A DNA stretch of 64,000 nt from Paenibacillus rhizophilus. GTDB lineage: Bacteria; Bacillota; Bacilli; Paenibacillales; Paenibacillaceae. This document shows positions 7,933 through 17,900 of this stretch, piece after piece. A model generated the notes under the pieces. The model did no database searches. It was not told the origin of the DNA and worked only from the letters and a program-made list of their open reading frames with translations. The stretch lies in contig NZ_RQPI01000004.1 of NCBI RefSeq assembly GCF_003854965.1, positions 124,001 to 188,000 of the forward strand. Direction: 5' to 3'. The position numbers and the translations under genes were made by a program. Numbering within the stretch: position 1 is the first letter of the stretch; every line of letters starts with the position of its first letter.

Positions 7933-9306
7933 ATGAGTATCGAAGCCCCTTTAACCAAAATGGAGACGCGGGCTGGTCGCGGCCTGCTTGGTAACAAAAT
8001 CTTTATGCGCTTATATACGGCATATGCGGCGGCAGAATTTGGCAGCTGGTTCGACAGTCTGGCGATTCAGGTGCTGGTCGCCTATCGCTGGCAGGCCGGT
8101 CCGCTGCTGCTGGCGCTCATTCCCGTCAGCCTGGCGCTGCCGGGAATCGTGCTGGGCTCAGTGGCTGGAGTAGTCGCCGACCGGCTGAACAAGCTGAAGC
8201 TGATGCGCCTGTGCGATCTGCTTACCGCCGTGCTCACCGCCGCGGTGCTGCTCGCTCCCGGCATATTCTGGCTGCTGCCGCTGCTTGCGCTGCGGTCGGC
8301 CGTCTCGGCGCTGAATGTGCCGGCCCAGCAGTCGCTCACCCGAAGAATTGTCCGGGAGGATCAGCTGCTTCAGGCCGCATCCCTCAATGGTTTCGTCACA
8401 CAGGGCTCCAAAATCGCCGGTCCCTTGCTCGGCGGAGTCGCCCTGGCTGCCCTTTCGCCCGCCTGGTGCATTGCGCTGAATGCCTGCATGCGGCTGTTTT
8501 CGTATGTGCTGCTGCTGTCCATAAAGAACGCTGATGCAAATGAGAGCACAGGTGCGTATATTGATGAACGGATGAAAGCAGGGGACCAAGCTACCATGGA
8601 CGCAGAGGAGCAAGCTCCCGGCGGGAAGCCGCTTTCGGCGCGGGCAATGTGGAAGGAAGGCTGGAGCTTTATTTTCGGCAGCAGGCTGCTGCGCAATACG
8701 ATGCTGTTCGGTCTGCTGGGCGCCTTGTCGATCCAGATGGTTGATTTTCAGTTCGCCAGTCTGTTCCGCACTCTTGCCCCGGATAAGGAATATCTGCTCG
8801 GCTGGCTGGTGTCGGCGGCGGGGGCGGGAGCGGTGCTGACGATCGCCGCCATGAACAAGATCGGGCGCGGCGCAGGCTATGGGTCCAGACTGGGCGGAGG
8901 CTATGCGCTGATCGGCGCGGCCATCGGAGGGCTGGGCCTGCTTCCGATTGGCGCCTCCCCGCTTCCCGTGCTGCTGCTGGGACTGCTTATGGGCGCCGGA
9001 AACGGGATGTTCATGATCGCCTTCAATTACTGCCTGCAAAAAGAAACACCTCCACATATGACGGGCAGGGTATTCGGAATTCAGAGCATGGTGCTGAGTG
9101 TCGTAATGATTGTCGCTCCGCTGCTGGGCGGTGCGCTGGTCGATCTGGCGGGACCTCGGCGGATTTTCGCTGGCTTCGGCCTCGTGATCGCGCTGATCGG
9201 TGCGGCGGGAATGCTTCTCGGGCGCTTGCTGTGGCCGGCAAAGAAGATGGAAAACAGGGCAACAGCTGCAAGCTTTAATGCCAGTTCACAGAATGATTAT
9301 AAATAA
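7933..9306 (+). CDS. MFS transporter
   Basis: A 457-residue major facilitator with about twelve membrane helices and a central loop (about 200-240) rich in charged residues. Motif A-like residues occur after helix 2 (GVVADRLNKLKLMR, about 78-91). The set of PAQQSLTRRIV and NGFVTQGSKIAGPLLGG motifs places it with the MFS_3-type exporters (EntS/MefA-like). Its substrate is unknown; a drug or siderophore is possible. GGAGG precedes the ATG, and it follows a winged-helix regulator. Confidence 0.85.
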   Translation: MSIEAPLTKMETRAGRGLLGNKIFMRLYTAYAAAEFGSWFDSLAIQVLVAYRWQAGPLLLALIPVSLALPGIVLGSVAGVVADRLNKLKLMRLCDLLTAVLTAAVLLAPGIFWLLPLLALRSAVSALNVPAQQSLTRRIVREDQLLQAASLNGFVTQGSKIAGPLLGGVALAALSPAWCIALNACMRLFSYVLLLSIKNADANESTGAYIDERMKAGDQATMDAEEQAPGGKPLSARAMWKEGWSFIFGSRLLRNTMLFGLLGALSIQMVDFQFASLFRTLAPDKEYLLGWLVSAAGAGAVLTIAAMNKIGRGAGYGSRLGGGYALIGAAIGGLGLLPIGASPLPVLLLGLLMGAGNGMFMIAFNYCLQKETPPHMTGRVFGIQSMVLSVVMIVAPLLGGALVDLAGPRRIFAGFGLVIALIGAAGMLLGRLLWPAKKMENRATAASFNASSQNDYK

Positions 9307-9425
9307 ATCGGGCAACTCTTGGGGAATAGTCCAAACCAGTTTCTGGGTTTTACATACACTTAAAGGGTCAAATGCATCATGTGACTATGCAAAAACATAC
9401 TTTAAGGGCAGGTGAATCCGGAAAA

Positions 9426-10643
9426 ATGATTGAGCTGGTTTTGACTATCAACGATAGGGACGGAAGATACGCAGAGCATGCGGGTGTTGTTCTTGCATCC
9501 ATCTTTTCCAATACCCAGCAGACGATCAATGTCCACATTGTCCATGATGATTCACTAAGCGATGAGAACAAGTTAAGGCTCACTCAGCTCGTCGATGCGT
9601 TTCATCACAACATCTTTTTTTATCGTGTTACAATTCCCGGAGATTTTCTTGAAGTTGCGGCCGGCGTGAATAAAATTGACTATTGGACAATAGCCAGTAT
9701 GTACCGTCTGCTGCTCCCGCAGATTATTCAGGCCGACAGGGTTATTTATCTGGACTGCGACATTCTGGTCAATATGGATATTAACGAATTGTGGAGTGTT
9801 GATCTGGGAGGACAGTATTTAGGCGCAGTGCGGGATCAGGGCGAAAATTTGATGGAGTACTTTGTTTCGCTTGGGCTTAACGCGGAGCTGTATTTTAACT
9901 CGGGAGTCATTCTGTTTCATTTGAACAATATCCGCAGCAGAGAGACCTGGTATCAAGAAATGCTCGGTTTCATGCGCACTTTTCCGTCGATAACGATGCC
10001 TGACCAGGATATTCTGAATGCCCTGTACAGCTTAAACTATGTGCAGCTAGATCTGCGGTTTAATACGTTCGCTCACCCCGAGCTCGATTTGGAGAATAAA
10101 ATAGTACATTTCGCCGGGGATGGAAAATGGTGGAATGAAGATTCGCCCGCTGCGCCGCTCTACCAAAAATTTCTTGCCATGACTCCCTGGGCCCCGGGAT
10201 TTATACCAGTACCTGCTTCTGTCCCGGAATCAATCATCCCGTTAGACCCGCCGCCCCCGCCGCAGGAAGAACAGGCGATTGCGCCGCCTGAGCCACCCGC
10301 TCCGGAAATTCCGATTCCCGATCCGCCGGTTCTTGAAATCCCCGCCCCGCAAGTGGAAGTACCGGAGGTGGCTCCCGTAAAGCCGCACGGACGGAAACGC
10401 CGCAGATTGATTCGGTTGCTGAGAAGATTGAGACTGAGAAGGAAGCTGCGGCTGCGGCGAAGATTAAGACTGAGAAAGCTCAGATTAATCCGCGCGAAAT
10501 ATCGTTCCCGTAAGCGGGTAAAACTGCTCAAGCGCCAGCGCGCAGCGAAGAACAAAGTCCTGAAACCGGCCAAAAAGAAGCTGCAGCGGGTCAGAACCAT
10601 TCACACATCCCGTTCGAAGCGTCCATTGAAACGCACCTCATAA
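9426..10643 (+). CDS. Glycosyltransferase family 8 protein with unusual basic tail
   Basis: A 405-residue protein. Residues 1-265 are a GT8 retaining glycosyltransferase: VLTINDRDGRYAEHAGVVL at the nucleotide-sugar site, the metal-binding DxD in YLDCD (Asp110, Asp112), ELYFNSGVILFHL, and VHFAGDGKWW near the end. Residues 275-328 are a Pro/Glu-rich linker, followed by a tail of about 75 residues dominated by Arg, Lys and Leu. Over the tail, the +1 frame also reads as plausible acidic/alanine-rich protein, so a frameshift is possible (see findings). The ATG at 9426 is preferred for its match to family starts; 9372 is an alternative. The gene next to it is a spore-coat operon, pointing to a spore-surface role. 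Confidence 0.78.
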   Translation: MIELVLTINDRDGRYAEHAGVVLASIFSNTQQTINVHIVHDDSLSDENKLRLTQLVDAFHHNIFFYRVTIPGDFLEVAAGVNKIDYWTIASMYRLLLPQIIQADRVIYLDCDILVNMDINELWSVDLGGQYLGAVRDQGENLMEYFVSLGLNAELYFNSGVILFHLNNIRSRETWYQEMLGFMRTFPSITMPDQDILNALYSLNYVQLDLRFNTFAHPELDLENKIVHFAGDGKWWNEDSPAAPLYQKFLAMTPWAPGFIPVPASVPESIIPLDPPPPPQEEQAIAPPEPPAPEIPIPDPPVLEIPAPQVEVPEVAPVKPHGRKRRRLIRLLRRLRLRRKLRLRRRLRLRKLRLIRAKYRSRKRVKLLKRQRAAKNKVLKPAKKKLQRVRTIHTSRSKRPLKRTS

Positions 10644-10726
10644 TCGGTTTATTGTACATTCGCCCAGCTCTCGGCCTGACGCCAGGATGAAGAAATATGT
10701 AAGCGGAAGGTTTCCGCCGATAAGGC

Positions 10727-10760
10727 CCGACTGCTCCCTTTAGCTTAGAGGAGCAGTCGG
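10727..10760. terminator. Hairpin between the GT8 gene and the coat operon
   Basis: CCGACTGCTCC (10727-10737) and GGAGCAGTCGG (10750-10760) form a perfect 11-bp stem between two convergent genes. T runs are poor on both sides, so its strength as a terminator is uncertain. Confidence 0.6.
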
Positions 10761-10765
10761 TGCAT

Positions 10766-11062
10766 TCAGGACTGAATATTCAGAGCGGTCTGAATGTTTT
10801 GCAGATCCAGTTGAACTTGATCTTTAAGATTGTATGGGTGATACAAGCCTCGCCGCACCGTATAATCGGCAATCAATTCATACAGGTCTATGGCTTCTTC
10901 AAGCTGCTTGATCAGAACGGATTTGAATTCAGGCGTGGCGCATTCGGTGACGGCCATGGCGTAGTTTCGGACTCCGCTTTTGGCAGTGATCAGAAAATCC
11001 ATGGCAATAACTTCATCGGTCAGGGTATTCATCCCTGTCATGCGTTCCAGGATCGGGTTCAT
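10766..11062 (-). CDS. yraD: Spore coat protein, CotF family (YraD-like)
   Basis: A 98-residue coat protein of the CotF family. The conserved stretch MDFLITAKSGVRNYAMAVTE (residues 20-39) and the closing helix (LYHPYNLKDQVQLDLQN) are shared with the 128-residue protein at 12439-12825. CotF-type proteins are part of the spore coat, made late in sporulation. It is the last gene of the five-gene minus-strand operon, four bases after its partner. Gene naming is by order and size match with B. subtilis yraG-yraF-adhB-yraE-yraD. Confidence 0.85.
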   Translation of the reverse strand: MNPILERMTGMNTLTDEVIAMDFLITAKSGVRNYAMAVTECATPEFKSVLIKQLEEAIDLYELIADYTVRRGLYHPYNLKDQVQLDLQNIQTALNIQS

Positions 11063-11066
11063 CGTA

Positions 11067-11273
11067 TCATCTCCCCTGCTGCGATTTGGATAAAAGTGTG
11101 CTTAGATCCTGAAGGTGCTGCGTGGATACTTGAACGTCATGCTTCAGGATTTGCTGCAGTTCCGGGTCGGACACCAGAACCTGCATCGTTTTGGATTTCG
11201 TCAGGCAGACGGTCTTGAACGCCGCTATTTCATGGACCTCGAGCGTTTCGTGTAAAGCGTATGATGGATTCAT
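11067..11273 (-). CDS. yraE: Small spore coat-associated protein (YraE-like)
   Basis: A 68-residue helical protein resembling the N-terminal part of CotF proteins (LHETLEVHEIAAFKTVCLTKSK at the start). It is paired with the longer CotF-like protein immediately downstream, an arrangement repeated on the other side of adhB (YraG with YraF). The pair may represent a split coat protein. AAGGGGTGAG precedes the ATG. Confidence 0.8.
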   Translation of the reverse strand: MNPSYALHETLEVHEIAAFKTVCLTKSKTMQVLVSDPELQQILKHDVQVSTQHLQDLSTLLSKSQQGR

Positions 11274-11305
11274 TTTTGATTACTCACCCCTTGTCGGATC
11301 AGTCA

Positions 11306-12442
11306 TTACGGTTTTAGAATCACTTTAATGCAATCGTCCGTCTTCGTGTCGAAGACCTCATAGCCGCGCTTCGCATCGCTAAGCGGAATGACGTGCGTAA
11401 TAATGTCTCCCGGGTCCACTTTACCGGAGGTTACCAGCTCGTACATATAGGGCATATAATGAATAACAGGAGCCTGTCCGGAGCGGATGTTGATGTTGCG
11501 CTGCATGATATCGCCAAGCGGAAACCCGTTATAGCGCCCGCCATATACTCCTGTTATTTGGATCGTTCCGCCTTTGCGTACCGCTTGAGACGCGATGACC
11601 AGAGGACTCAATGTTCCGCCTTGCAGCTTGAGGCCGCTTGCGAGGAATTCCAGATCGCTCATTTTCCCGTCCATTCCGACGGCGTCAATCACGACATCGG
11701 CTCCGCCTTTGGTAAGCTCCTTGAGGTGGTTGCCGATATTTTGCTGCTCCTCGAAATTTACAATTTCTACTTTATTCGTAAGCTTTGCATGCCGCAGGCG
11801 GTAATCGACGTAGTCGACGGCTATGACCCTTTTTGCGCCTTTCAGCCAGGCAAACTTCTGGGCAAGAAGTCCCACTGGGCCGCAGCCCAGTACGATCACG
11901 GTATCTCCATCCTTCACACCGGCGTTGTCGATGCTCCAGAACGCGGTCGTCATCGCATCGGCTATCAGGCAGAGCTTTTCATCCGATTCTTCGCAGCTTT
12001 CGGGGATTTTGAAGTGGGTAAAGTTCGCGAAAGGAACGCGTAAATACTCGGCTTGTCCGCCAGGATACCCGCCGGCAGATCCGGAGTAGCCGAAATAAGC
12101 GCCGACTTCCCCGTTTTCGTTGGAATGGTCGCATTGGCTTTCCAGGTGGTTTTTGCAGTAAAAACACTCTCCGCAGGCGATGTTGAACGGAATAATCACC
12201 CGGTCGCCTTTCTTCAGCTTGGTTACTCCGGAGCCAACCTCTTCCACAATTCCCATAGGCTCATGCCCGATGACATAATCCTCCTGAAGATTGGGAATCA
12301 TCCCGTGGATCAGGTGGAGGTCGGAGCCGCAGATGGCCGTGCTGGTCAATCTGACAATCATGTCGTCAGGCTTCTCTATTTTAGGGTCCGGGACCTCTTT
12401 TACGGCGATATTTTTAATGCCTTGATACGTTACGGCCTTCAT
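11306..12442 (-). CDS. adhB: Zinc-dependent alcohol dehydrogenase of the coat operon
   Basis: A 378-residue medium-chain dehydrogenase related to glutathione-independent formaldehyde and threonine dehydrogenases. Catalytic zinc ligands are Cys38, His60 and Glu61 (GHEPMG); structural zinc is bound by Cys90, Cys93, Cys96 and Cys104. The Rossmann motif VLGCGPVG is near residue 183. It oxidises an alcohol or hydrated aldehyde with NAD. It is flanked on both sides by CotF-type coat genes and its ATG overlaps the stop of the preceding gene by four bases (ATGA), so it is translated with the coat proteins. Confidence 0.88.
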   Translation of the reverse strand: MKAVTYQGIKNIAVKEVPDPKIEKPDDMIVRLTSTAICGSDLHLIHGMIPNLQEDYVIGHEPMGIVEEVGSGVTKLKKGDRVIIPFNIACGECFYCKNHLESQCDHSNENGEVGAYFGYSGSAGGYPGGQAEYLRVPFANFTHFKIPESCEESDEKLCLIADAMTTAFWSIDNAGVKDGDTVIVLGCGPVGLLAQKFAWLKGAKRVIAVDYVDYRLRHAKLTNKVEIVNFEEQQNIGNHLKELTKGGADVVIDAVGMDGKMSDLEFLASGLKLQGGTLSPLVIASQAVRKGGTIQITGVYGGRYNGFPLGDIMQRNINIRSGQAPVIHYMPYMYELVTSGKVDPGDIITHVIPLSDAKRGYEVFDTKTDDCIKVILKP

Positions 12443-12825
12443 GCCTGATTTCCTCGAATGTGTTCATCTGGCGTCCGGTCGAACAAGCCTTTGCGTCGTG
12501 TATCCTCCGGGAACAAATTCATTTGCCCGATCATGACCGTGTTGTTTGCCGAAAGCTGGTCCAGCTGGTATTGCTCATTGAGCTCATAAGGATGGAACCA
12601 TTTCTTGCGCATCATGAGGTCGGAAATCTCCTGGTGCATTGCGATTCCTTGTCTCAGCTGATTGCGCAGCAGCGCTCTGGCATCCGGAGAAGCCGTTTCA
12701 GTGAGGGCAATCGCCGTATTTCTTACTCCTTCTTTGGCACGAATAAGGAAGTCCGTGGCAAAGGTCGTATCCGCCATTTCCGGCATATTTAACGCGTTTA
12801 TCGGGTCTAAATAATCCGGGTTCAT
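12439..12825 (-). CDS. yraF: Spore coat protein, CotF family (YraF-like)
   Basis: A 128-residue CotF-family coat protein. [20 protein letters not shown] (about 25-44) parallels residues 20-39 of the YraD-like protein, and the C-terminus carries [16 protein letters not shown]. The last about 25 residues ([16 protein letters not shown]) extend beyond the YraD-like copy. GGAGGAAACCCA precedes the ATG. Its stop overlaps the adhB start by four bases. It is predicted to be a structural component of the spore coat. Confidence 0.86.
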   Translation of the reverse strand: MNPDYLDPINALNMPEMADTTFATDFLIRAKEGVRNTAIALTETASPDARALLRNQLRQGIAMHQEISDLMMRKKWFHPYELNEQYQLDQLSANNTVMIGQMNLFPEDTRRKGLFDRTPDEHIRGNQA

Positions 12826-12838
12826 TGGGTTTCCTCCT

Positions 12839-13084
12839 CTAGTTTAGAATGGGCGTGGGACGATTGGTGGGGACGGGCGCCTGGAAAGGAGCTCTGGCAT
12901 AGACGGCCTGCAGCTCCGCAATTGCCTGGATGGACTGCTCGACATCTTTTTGCATCAAGTCTTTGAGCTCCTGATCAAACACGATTCCCTGCATAAGCTT
13001 GGATTTGGCCAAGCATAGCGTTTTAAAATTAAGCGCTTCGTGAAGTTCCATCGATTCATGCGGCGCCAGAATTTGTGCAGTCAT
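12839..13084 (-). CDS. yraG: Small spore coat-associated protein (YraG-like)
   Basis: An 81-residue helical protein with the same core as the YraE-like protein ([24 protein letters not shown]). The start at 13084 is chosen because GGAGGGGA lies about 10 bases upstream; the frame is open to 13126 but that gives no ribosome site. The chosen length fits the roughly 79 residues of B. subtilis YraG. It is the first gene of the coat operon and is preceded by a sporulation-type promoter candidate. Confidence 0.8.
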   Translation of the reverse strand: MTAQILAPHESMELHEALNFKTLCLAKSKLMQGIVFDQELKDLMQKDVEQSIQAIAELQAVYARAPFQAPVPTNRPTPILN

Positions 13085-13120
13085 ATGTGAAATAATCCCC
13101 TCCTTATTGGTTTTCTGGGA

Positions 13121-13149
13121 TAGCATTTCCCGGACCTACGGAATTATGC
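13121..13149 (-). promoter_or_regulatory. Candidate forespore-type promoter of the coat operon
   Basis: On the minus strand, GCATA (13149-13145), a 17-base spacer and AATGCTA (13127-13121) resemble the sigma-G/sigma-F pattern (GHATR, then CATWHTA), with two mismatches in the -10. The predicted start lies about 30 bases before the yraG-like ATG. There is no good sigma-A promoter in the same stretch. Confidence 0.35.
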
Positions 13150-13319
13150 TTAAAAATAAGAAACCGGCGTGGGGGGCTCCGGTCGTAGCCCCGTAGATTC
13201 TAATCATCCACTCCTTGTGTGAACCGATGATCGTTGTAATCACATTTTTTCATTCTGAATGAACCTTTTTGGCAAAAAGAGCCAATATCCGTTGTAAGAC
13301 CCGAATGGAGGCCGGCCCT

Positions 13320-13898
13320 ATGAAGGAGTTAGACTTGAACCCGTGGCTTATCCGGATGAGCCAGGGTGATGAACAAGCGTTCCAAGTTGTTTACGAATCA
13401 ACGCGCGATCATGCTTACAGATTGATCAGCTATCTCGCTCCCGCAAAGCAGGATATTGGAGATATTATGAGCGAAGTGTATTTCGAACTGTACAGAAGCT
13501 TGAGTAAGTATGATCCGGAGCAAAATTTCGCATCATGGTTTAACGGTTTGATTGTCAGACAAGTACGAAATTGGAAGCGGAAAGAGTGGCGGCTTTTTCG
13601 CATCGCGGAAAAGCTGAGACTCAGCACCTCCAAATCATCCGACCCCGCGGCGGAGTTACGGTTGACGGCTCTGAGCGACCGGTTGGACTTGCTTCCGATC
13701 CTGCAGACGCTATCGCTCAAATTCAAGGAGGTTATCGTCCTCCGCTACTATCAGGATTGCTCTCTGGAGGAAATTGCCGAATTGTTGAAGATTCCGTTAG
13801 GCACAGTAAAATCCAGGCATCATCATGCGCTTAAACATTTACGCCGCCGGTTGGATCAACAGGGTTTGCGAAAGGAGGGGGATGGCTTTGTCTATTGA
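13320..13898 (+). CDS. ECF-type sigma-70 factor
   Basis: A 192-residue sigma factor. Region 2 covers residues 15-85 (FQVVYESTRDHAYRLISYLA, then DIMSEVYFELYRSLSKYDPEQNFASWFNGLIVRQVRNWKRK). Region 4 covers 125-180 (LSLKFKEVIVLRYYQDCSLEEIAELLKIPLGTVKSRHHHALKHL). The start at 13320 has GGAG nine bases upstream. The next gene overlaps by 17 bases and codes for a one-span membrane protein in the usual anti-sigma position. It probably controls an envelope-stress response; its regulon is unknown. Confidence 0.85.
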   Translation: MKELDLNPWLIRMSQGDEQAFQVVYESTRDHAYRLISYLAPAKQDIGDIMSEVYFELYRSLSKYDPEQNFASWFNGLIVRQVRNWKRKEWRLFRIAEKLRLSTSKSSDPAAELRLTALSDRLDLLPILQTLSLKFKEVIVLRYYQDCSLEEIAELLKIPLGTVKSRHHHALKHLRRRLDQQGLRKEGDGFVY

Positions 13899-14862
13899 GC
13901 GGCAGCTGATCGAAGAGTTCGAACGAGATTCCCGGAAGTGTCCTTCTGACCTGGATACCCGAATTGCGGCGGAATACAAGCACCGGGTGATGCAACAAAG
14001 GGGAATACCGTTCATGTTCAGAAAAAGAAGAATGCCGAAAGTCGTCTTGATCGCCGTCATCTTTATAGTCATTTGCGGATTCGGTTATGCGGGGAACAAG
14101 CTCCTTTTTGAGGATCAGAAGGAGAAGTTGTCCATAAGCTATCAAACCGAGCAGCAGCTGCATTTTGAAAAGGGCGATGTGGGGAAGATTCGCAGTTCGT
14201 TCCAGGAAGTTAAAGCACAATTAAAACCCGGAGATACGGCAGTTGTATATCTTCAAGATTATGACATTCAGGTTCAGGGAACGCCGATTGTCTTCGGCAT
14301 AAATAAACCGGTTTCTATCCCGTTAGAGGCATGGAAAGCGACATTGCAGCAGCGCAGCATCAAGGAGAAGCTTCCCGAATCCATTCTGGGAACATACAAG
14401 TTCGTGGAAGGCATGGAAACTTCGCCATACCAATTTAATTACGGCCCGGATGCTTATCGGCTTATTGATGAAATGAAAGCTGAAAGCAAGGAAACGGGAA
14501 GCAAGGTATTATGGCGTATAACAAATCTATCCGAAGCTGATCCTGTTGCCCCCTATACTTCCGTATACCGTAATTCAGCCAATGACACGATCTATTTGAC
14601 TTGGCAAATTGCAGGCGGTGACACCAGTGTTAAGATGTTTCAAGCAGCTCCGCTGGGCACAGCATACGAGGAGATCGATATAGGCGGCCTAACGGCACAT
14701 TATATGAAGGACGATCATTCGCTGTACGGACAGAGCACTATTCATCAGGACGTGATGTGGCTCAAAGAAAGCGGAGGCAAGACGATCGTCTATCATGTAC
14801 AGACCGATTCCCAGAACATGACCAAAGAACAATTAGTAGAAGCGGCAAAGAGCTTGTTATAA
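13882..14862 (+). CDS. Membrane-anchored anti-sigma factor candidate
   Basis: A 326-residue protein with a cytoplasmic N-terminal part (residues 1-50, rich in charges), one membrane helix (about 52-70, VVLIAVIFIVICGFGYAG) and a large extracellular part. The N-terminal segment is short and has no zinc-binding HxxxCxxC motif. I infer the anti-sigma role from position and topology (17-base overlap with the ECF gene, AGGAGGGGG ribosome site inside it). The outer domain matches no family I recognise. Confidence 0.6.
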   Translation: MALSIERQLIEEFERDSRKCPSDLDTRIAAEYKHRVMQQRGIPFMFRKRRMPKVVLIAVIFIVICGFGYAGNKLLFEDQKEKLSISYQTEQQLHFEKGDVGKIRSSFQEVKAQLKPGDTAVVYLQDYDIQVQGTPIVFGINKPVSIPLEAWKATLQQRSIKEKLPESILGTYKFVEGMETSPYQFNYGPDAYRLIDEMKAESKETGSKVLWRITNLSEADPVAPYTSVYRNSANDTIYLTWQIAGGDTSVKMFQAAPLGTAYEEIDIGGLTAHYMKDDHSLYGQSTIHQDVMWLKESGGKTIVYHVQTDSQNMTKEQLVEAAKSLL

Positions 14863-14881
14863 GCTAAGCATTCAAAATAAA

Positions 14882-14916
14882 AACGGCTGATTCCATGAAT
14901 AATGGCGTCAGCCGTT
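14882..14916. terminator. Bidirectional terminator between anti-sigma and SNF2 genes
   Basis: AACGGCTGA (14882-14890) pairs with TCAGCCGTT (14908-14916), with an inner CCAT/ATGG pairing in the loop. An A run precedes and a T-rich stretch follows, so it can serve both convergent genes. Confidence 0.8.
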
Positions 14917-14921
14917 CTTAT

Positions 14922-17900
14922 TCAAATCATCAAGATCTCGCGAAGCTCTTGTTCGGTAAGCGTGGGCATCGCCTCCTGACCCGGCCTCATCACTTCGTCG
15001 ATCAGGTGTTTCTTTTTGTGCTGGAGCTCGTACATTTTTTCCTCCATCGTGCCTTGGGTGATGAGACGGATGACTTGGACGACATTTTTTTGGCCCATAC
15101 GATGGGCGCGGTCGGCGGCCTGCTGCTCCACTGCAGGGTTCCACCACAGATCATACAGGACAACGGTATCCGCTCCGGTCAAATTCAGACCAGTTCCTCC
15201 TGCCTTCAAGGAAATGAGGAAGACGTCCATTTCGCCATCGTTAAACCGGTCGCACAGCTCGACCCGCTCGCGGGCCCTTGTAGATCCGTCCAAATAAAAA
15301 AATGGAATGCCTTGATCGCTCAGCGCGTGGCCGATGAGGCCGAGCATCTCCGTGAATTGAGAGAAGATCAGCATGCGTTTCCGATTGGCCAGGCACTCAT
15401 CCACGATCTCCATCAGCTGCGTAAGCTTCGCGGAGCCACCTTTATACCCTTCGATAAAAAGGGCGGGGTGACAGCAAATTTGCCGAAGCCGGGTGAGACC
15501 GGCCAAGATTTTGATACGGCTCTTGTGATAACCATCTACGCTTAGATGCTTTAAAGTTTCCTGCTGCAGCTTGGCCAAATAAGCGGCATACAATTTCTTC
15601 TGTTCCGGCAGAAGCTCGGTAGGCTTGATCGACTCCATTTTGTCCGGCAGGTCTTGAAGCACCTCGCTCTTCCATCTGCGCAGCATAAAAGGCCGCGCCC
15701 GTTTGGACACCTCTTTGCGCGTTAAGTTTCCGAACGCCTTCCGGTCCTGGAACAAGGCCGGGAAGACGACGCTAAAGATCGACCACAGCTCTTCGATCCG
15801 GTTCTCGACAGGCGTTCCGGTCAAGGCGAACCGGTAACCGGCCTGGATCGATTTGACCGCCTGAGCCGTCTGCGTCGCATGGTTTTTAAAGGCTTGCGCC
15901 TCGTCCAGGATAAGGGTGTGGAACGGCTGCTTGGCATAGAGTTCCACATCTCGCAGCAAGAGCGGGTATGACGTGATGACGACGTCGGCCTCCGCCAGCC
16001 TTTGCATTTTCTCCGCCCGCTCGCTTTGGCTGCCGTCCGCAATCAGCACGCGAATGTCCGGCGCGAACTTCCGCAGCTCATTTCGCCAATTGTAGACCAG
16101 CGACCCCGGCGAGATGACGAGTGCGGGGATGCGCTGCTGCCGAATCTCCGGCAGAACGGAAACGATAAAAGCGATGCTCTGCAGGGTCTTTCCGAGCCCC
16201 ATGTCATCCGCCAAAATGCCGCCGAACCCGTAATGGGCGAGCGTCTTTAGCCATTGGTAGCCTATTTTTTGATAATCCCGCAGCACATCCGCGAGAGGAG
16301 CGGGGACCTCGAAGTCGAGATTGTCCGGATTTCGCAGGTTATCGAGGAGCCGGCGGACCGGCCTGTCGAGCTTCAAGGCATTGAAGTCTTGATCGATCAA
16401 ATGAATGCCGCGTGCGATGGGGACACGGATCTTCGTTCCCGCTATATCCGAATAGAGAAGCCCCGTGTCCTTCAGGAACTTCGATAGCTCCTGAAGCTCG
16501 GCGCTGTCCAGCGGGAGTAAGGAACCGTTCGGCAGGCGGTAATATCGCCGTTTTTCCTCCAAGGATTTCACAAGACTGCGGATTTCCGTTTCCGGAATCC
16601 AGCCCATGTCCAAGCGGAATTCGAGCCAATTCATTTGCTCGGCTGCGGATACCTGCACACTGACCTTCGGCAGTGTATCCAATTTGTGCAGCCGGAGCTT
16701 CACCGCCGTCGTTGCGTACACCTTCATCAGCTTCTCCAGTTGCGGAACAACCGTATACAGGAAGTCGAACTCGGCTTCTTCGTCGCTCATAAAGTATCCG
16801 GTCTCCGTCTTCGTAAAGGGACATTGTTCGATCACTTCGATGATCTGCCGCTCACGCTCAAGGTCCCGGACGAGAATACGAGGGGAGTCCTGCTGCTTCC
16901 GGCTATCCTCCAGGGGATTAATGACGACCTCATTATATTGAAATTCCACGGCAGCCAGAAGACGATCCTTCACCCGGTCCAGATACAGCTTGGCTAGAAG
17001 CGGGGATTGCGTGACCCGCTCAGCAATGGCCGGAGCGATGCTGACGCTGCCAAGCTTCTTGAAGCCGGGTATGGCTTTTTCAATAAAAGACTCCATTTGA
17101 CCGCTACGTATCGGAATGACATCCGTACCCGATTCTTCGAGAATCGCCTTTAGTTCTGCAAGCCGTCTGCCTTGTTTCGCCGGAAGCGTAAGCAGCTTCC
17201 CATGAAGGAAGGCCGCTCCATAGGGCTCCATAACCGTCAATTGCTCAAAGCCGTGAACCCGTAAAGAGCAGTCCCCTGAACTCGTTTCATCGAACTCAAA
17301 GCGAAGAGGCAGGGGTTCATCAGATAAGCAAATGCCGTCATATTTGAGGTTCCCATCCATAAGAGTTACCTTCGGCGCCTGTGTCAGCAGGGGAAGCAGG
17401 CCTGCCCATGCCTGCGGCGGAATCAGCAGCATGCGGTCGCTTCTGCCTGAGACATAAACGGCGTGCAAACGGTCCGTTTCGCGATAGGCGGCCCGATCTC
17501 GTACCGTTTCGATTAAAGCTCGAAGGACGGCCTCGTTTTCTTTTGCAAAGCTGTGGAGCTCGGGATCGTAGCTGAACCTCTGTGAGAAAGGGTAGCGTTC
17601 CCCCCGTACAAGCTGATCCAGGAAGGAGGCGATATTTTGCACGATATATAAGGCTTTGGGGCCAACTTTAAGCTCGATGCCGAACAGGGCGGTGCTTTTG
17701 TTATAGGCCAAGAGCTTAAGAATGAACTCTACATCAAGAGGCGTTCTCGTTTCCACGAGCGTTCGATTGTGGATAGGGCGTATGGGCTTATCGTCGAACA
17801 GTCCGAGAATACGCTCGGCGAGGTGGACATTTTCCATATAATCGGGAGTATCTCCGGGCTGCTCATCGGCAGCAATCGGTGGAGCGGCTGAATCGCCGGT

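Noticed and set aside
10160..10600. Minus-strand 146-codon frame opposite the GT8 tail
   Set aside because: Low-complexity mirror of the tail; no ribosome site or family pattern.
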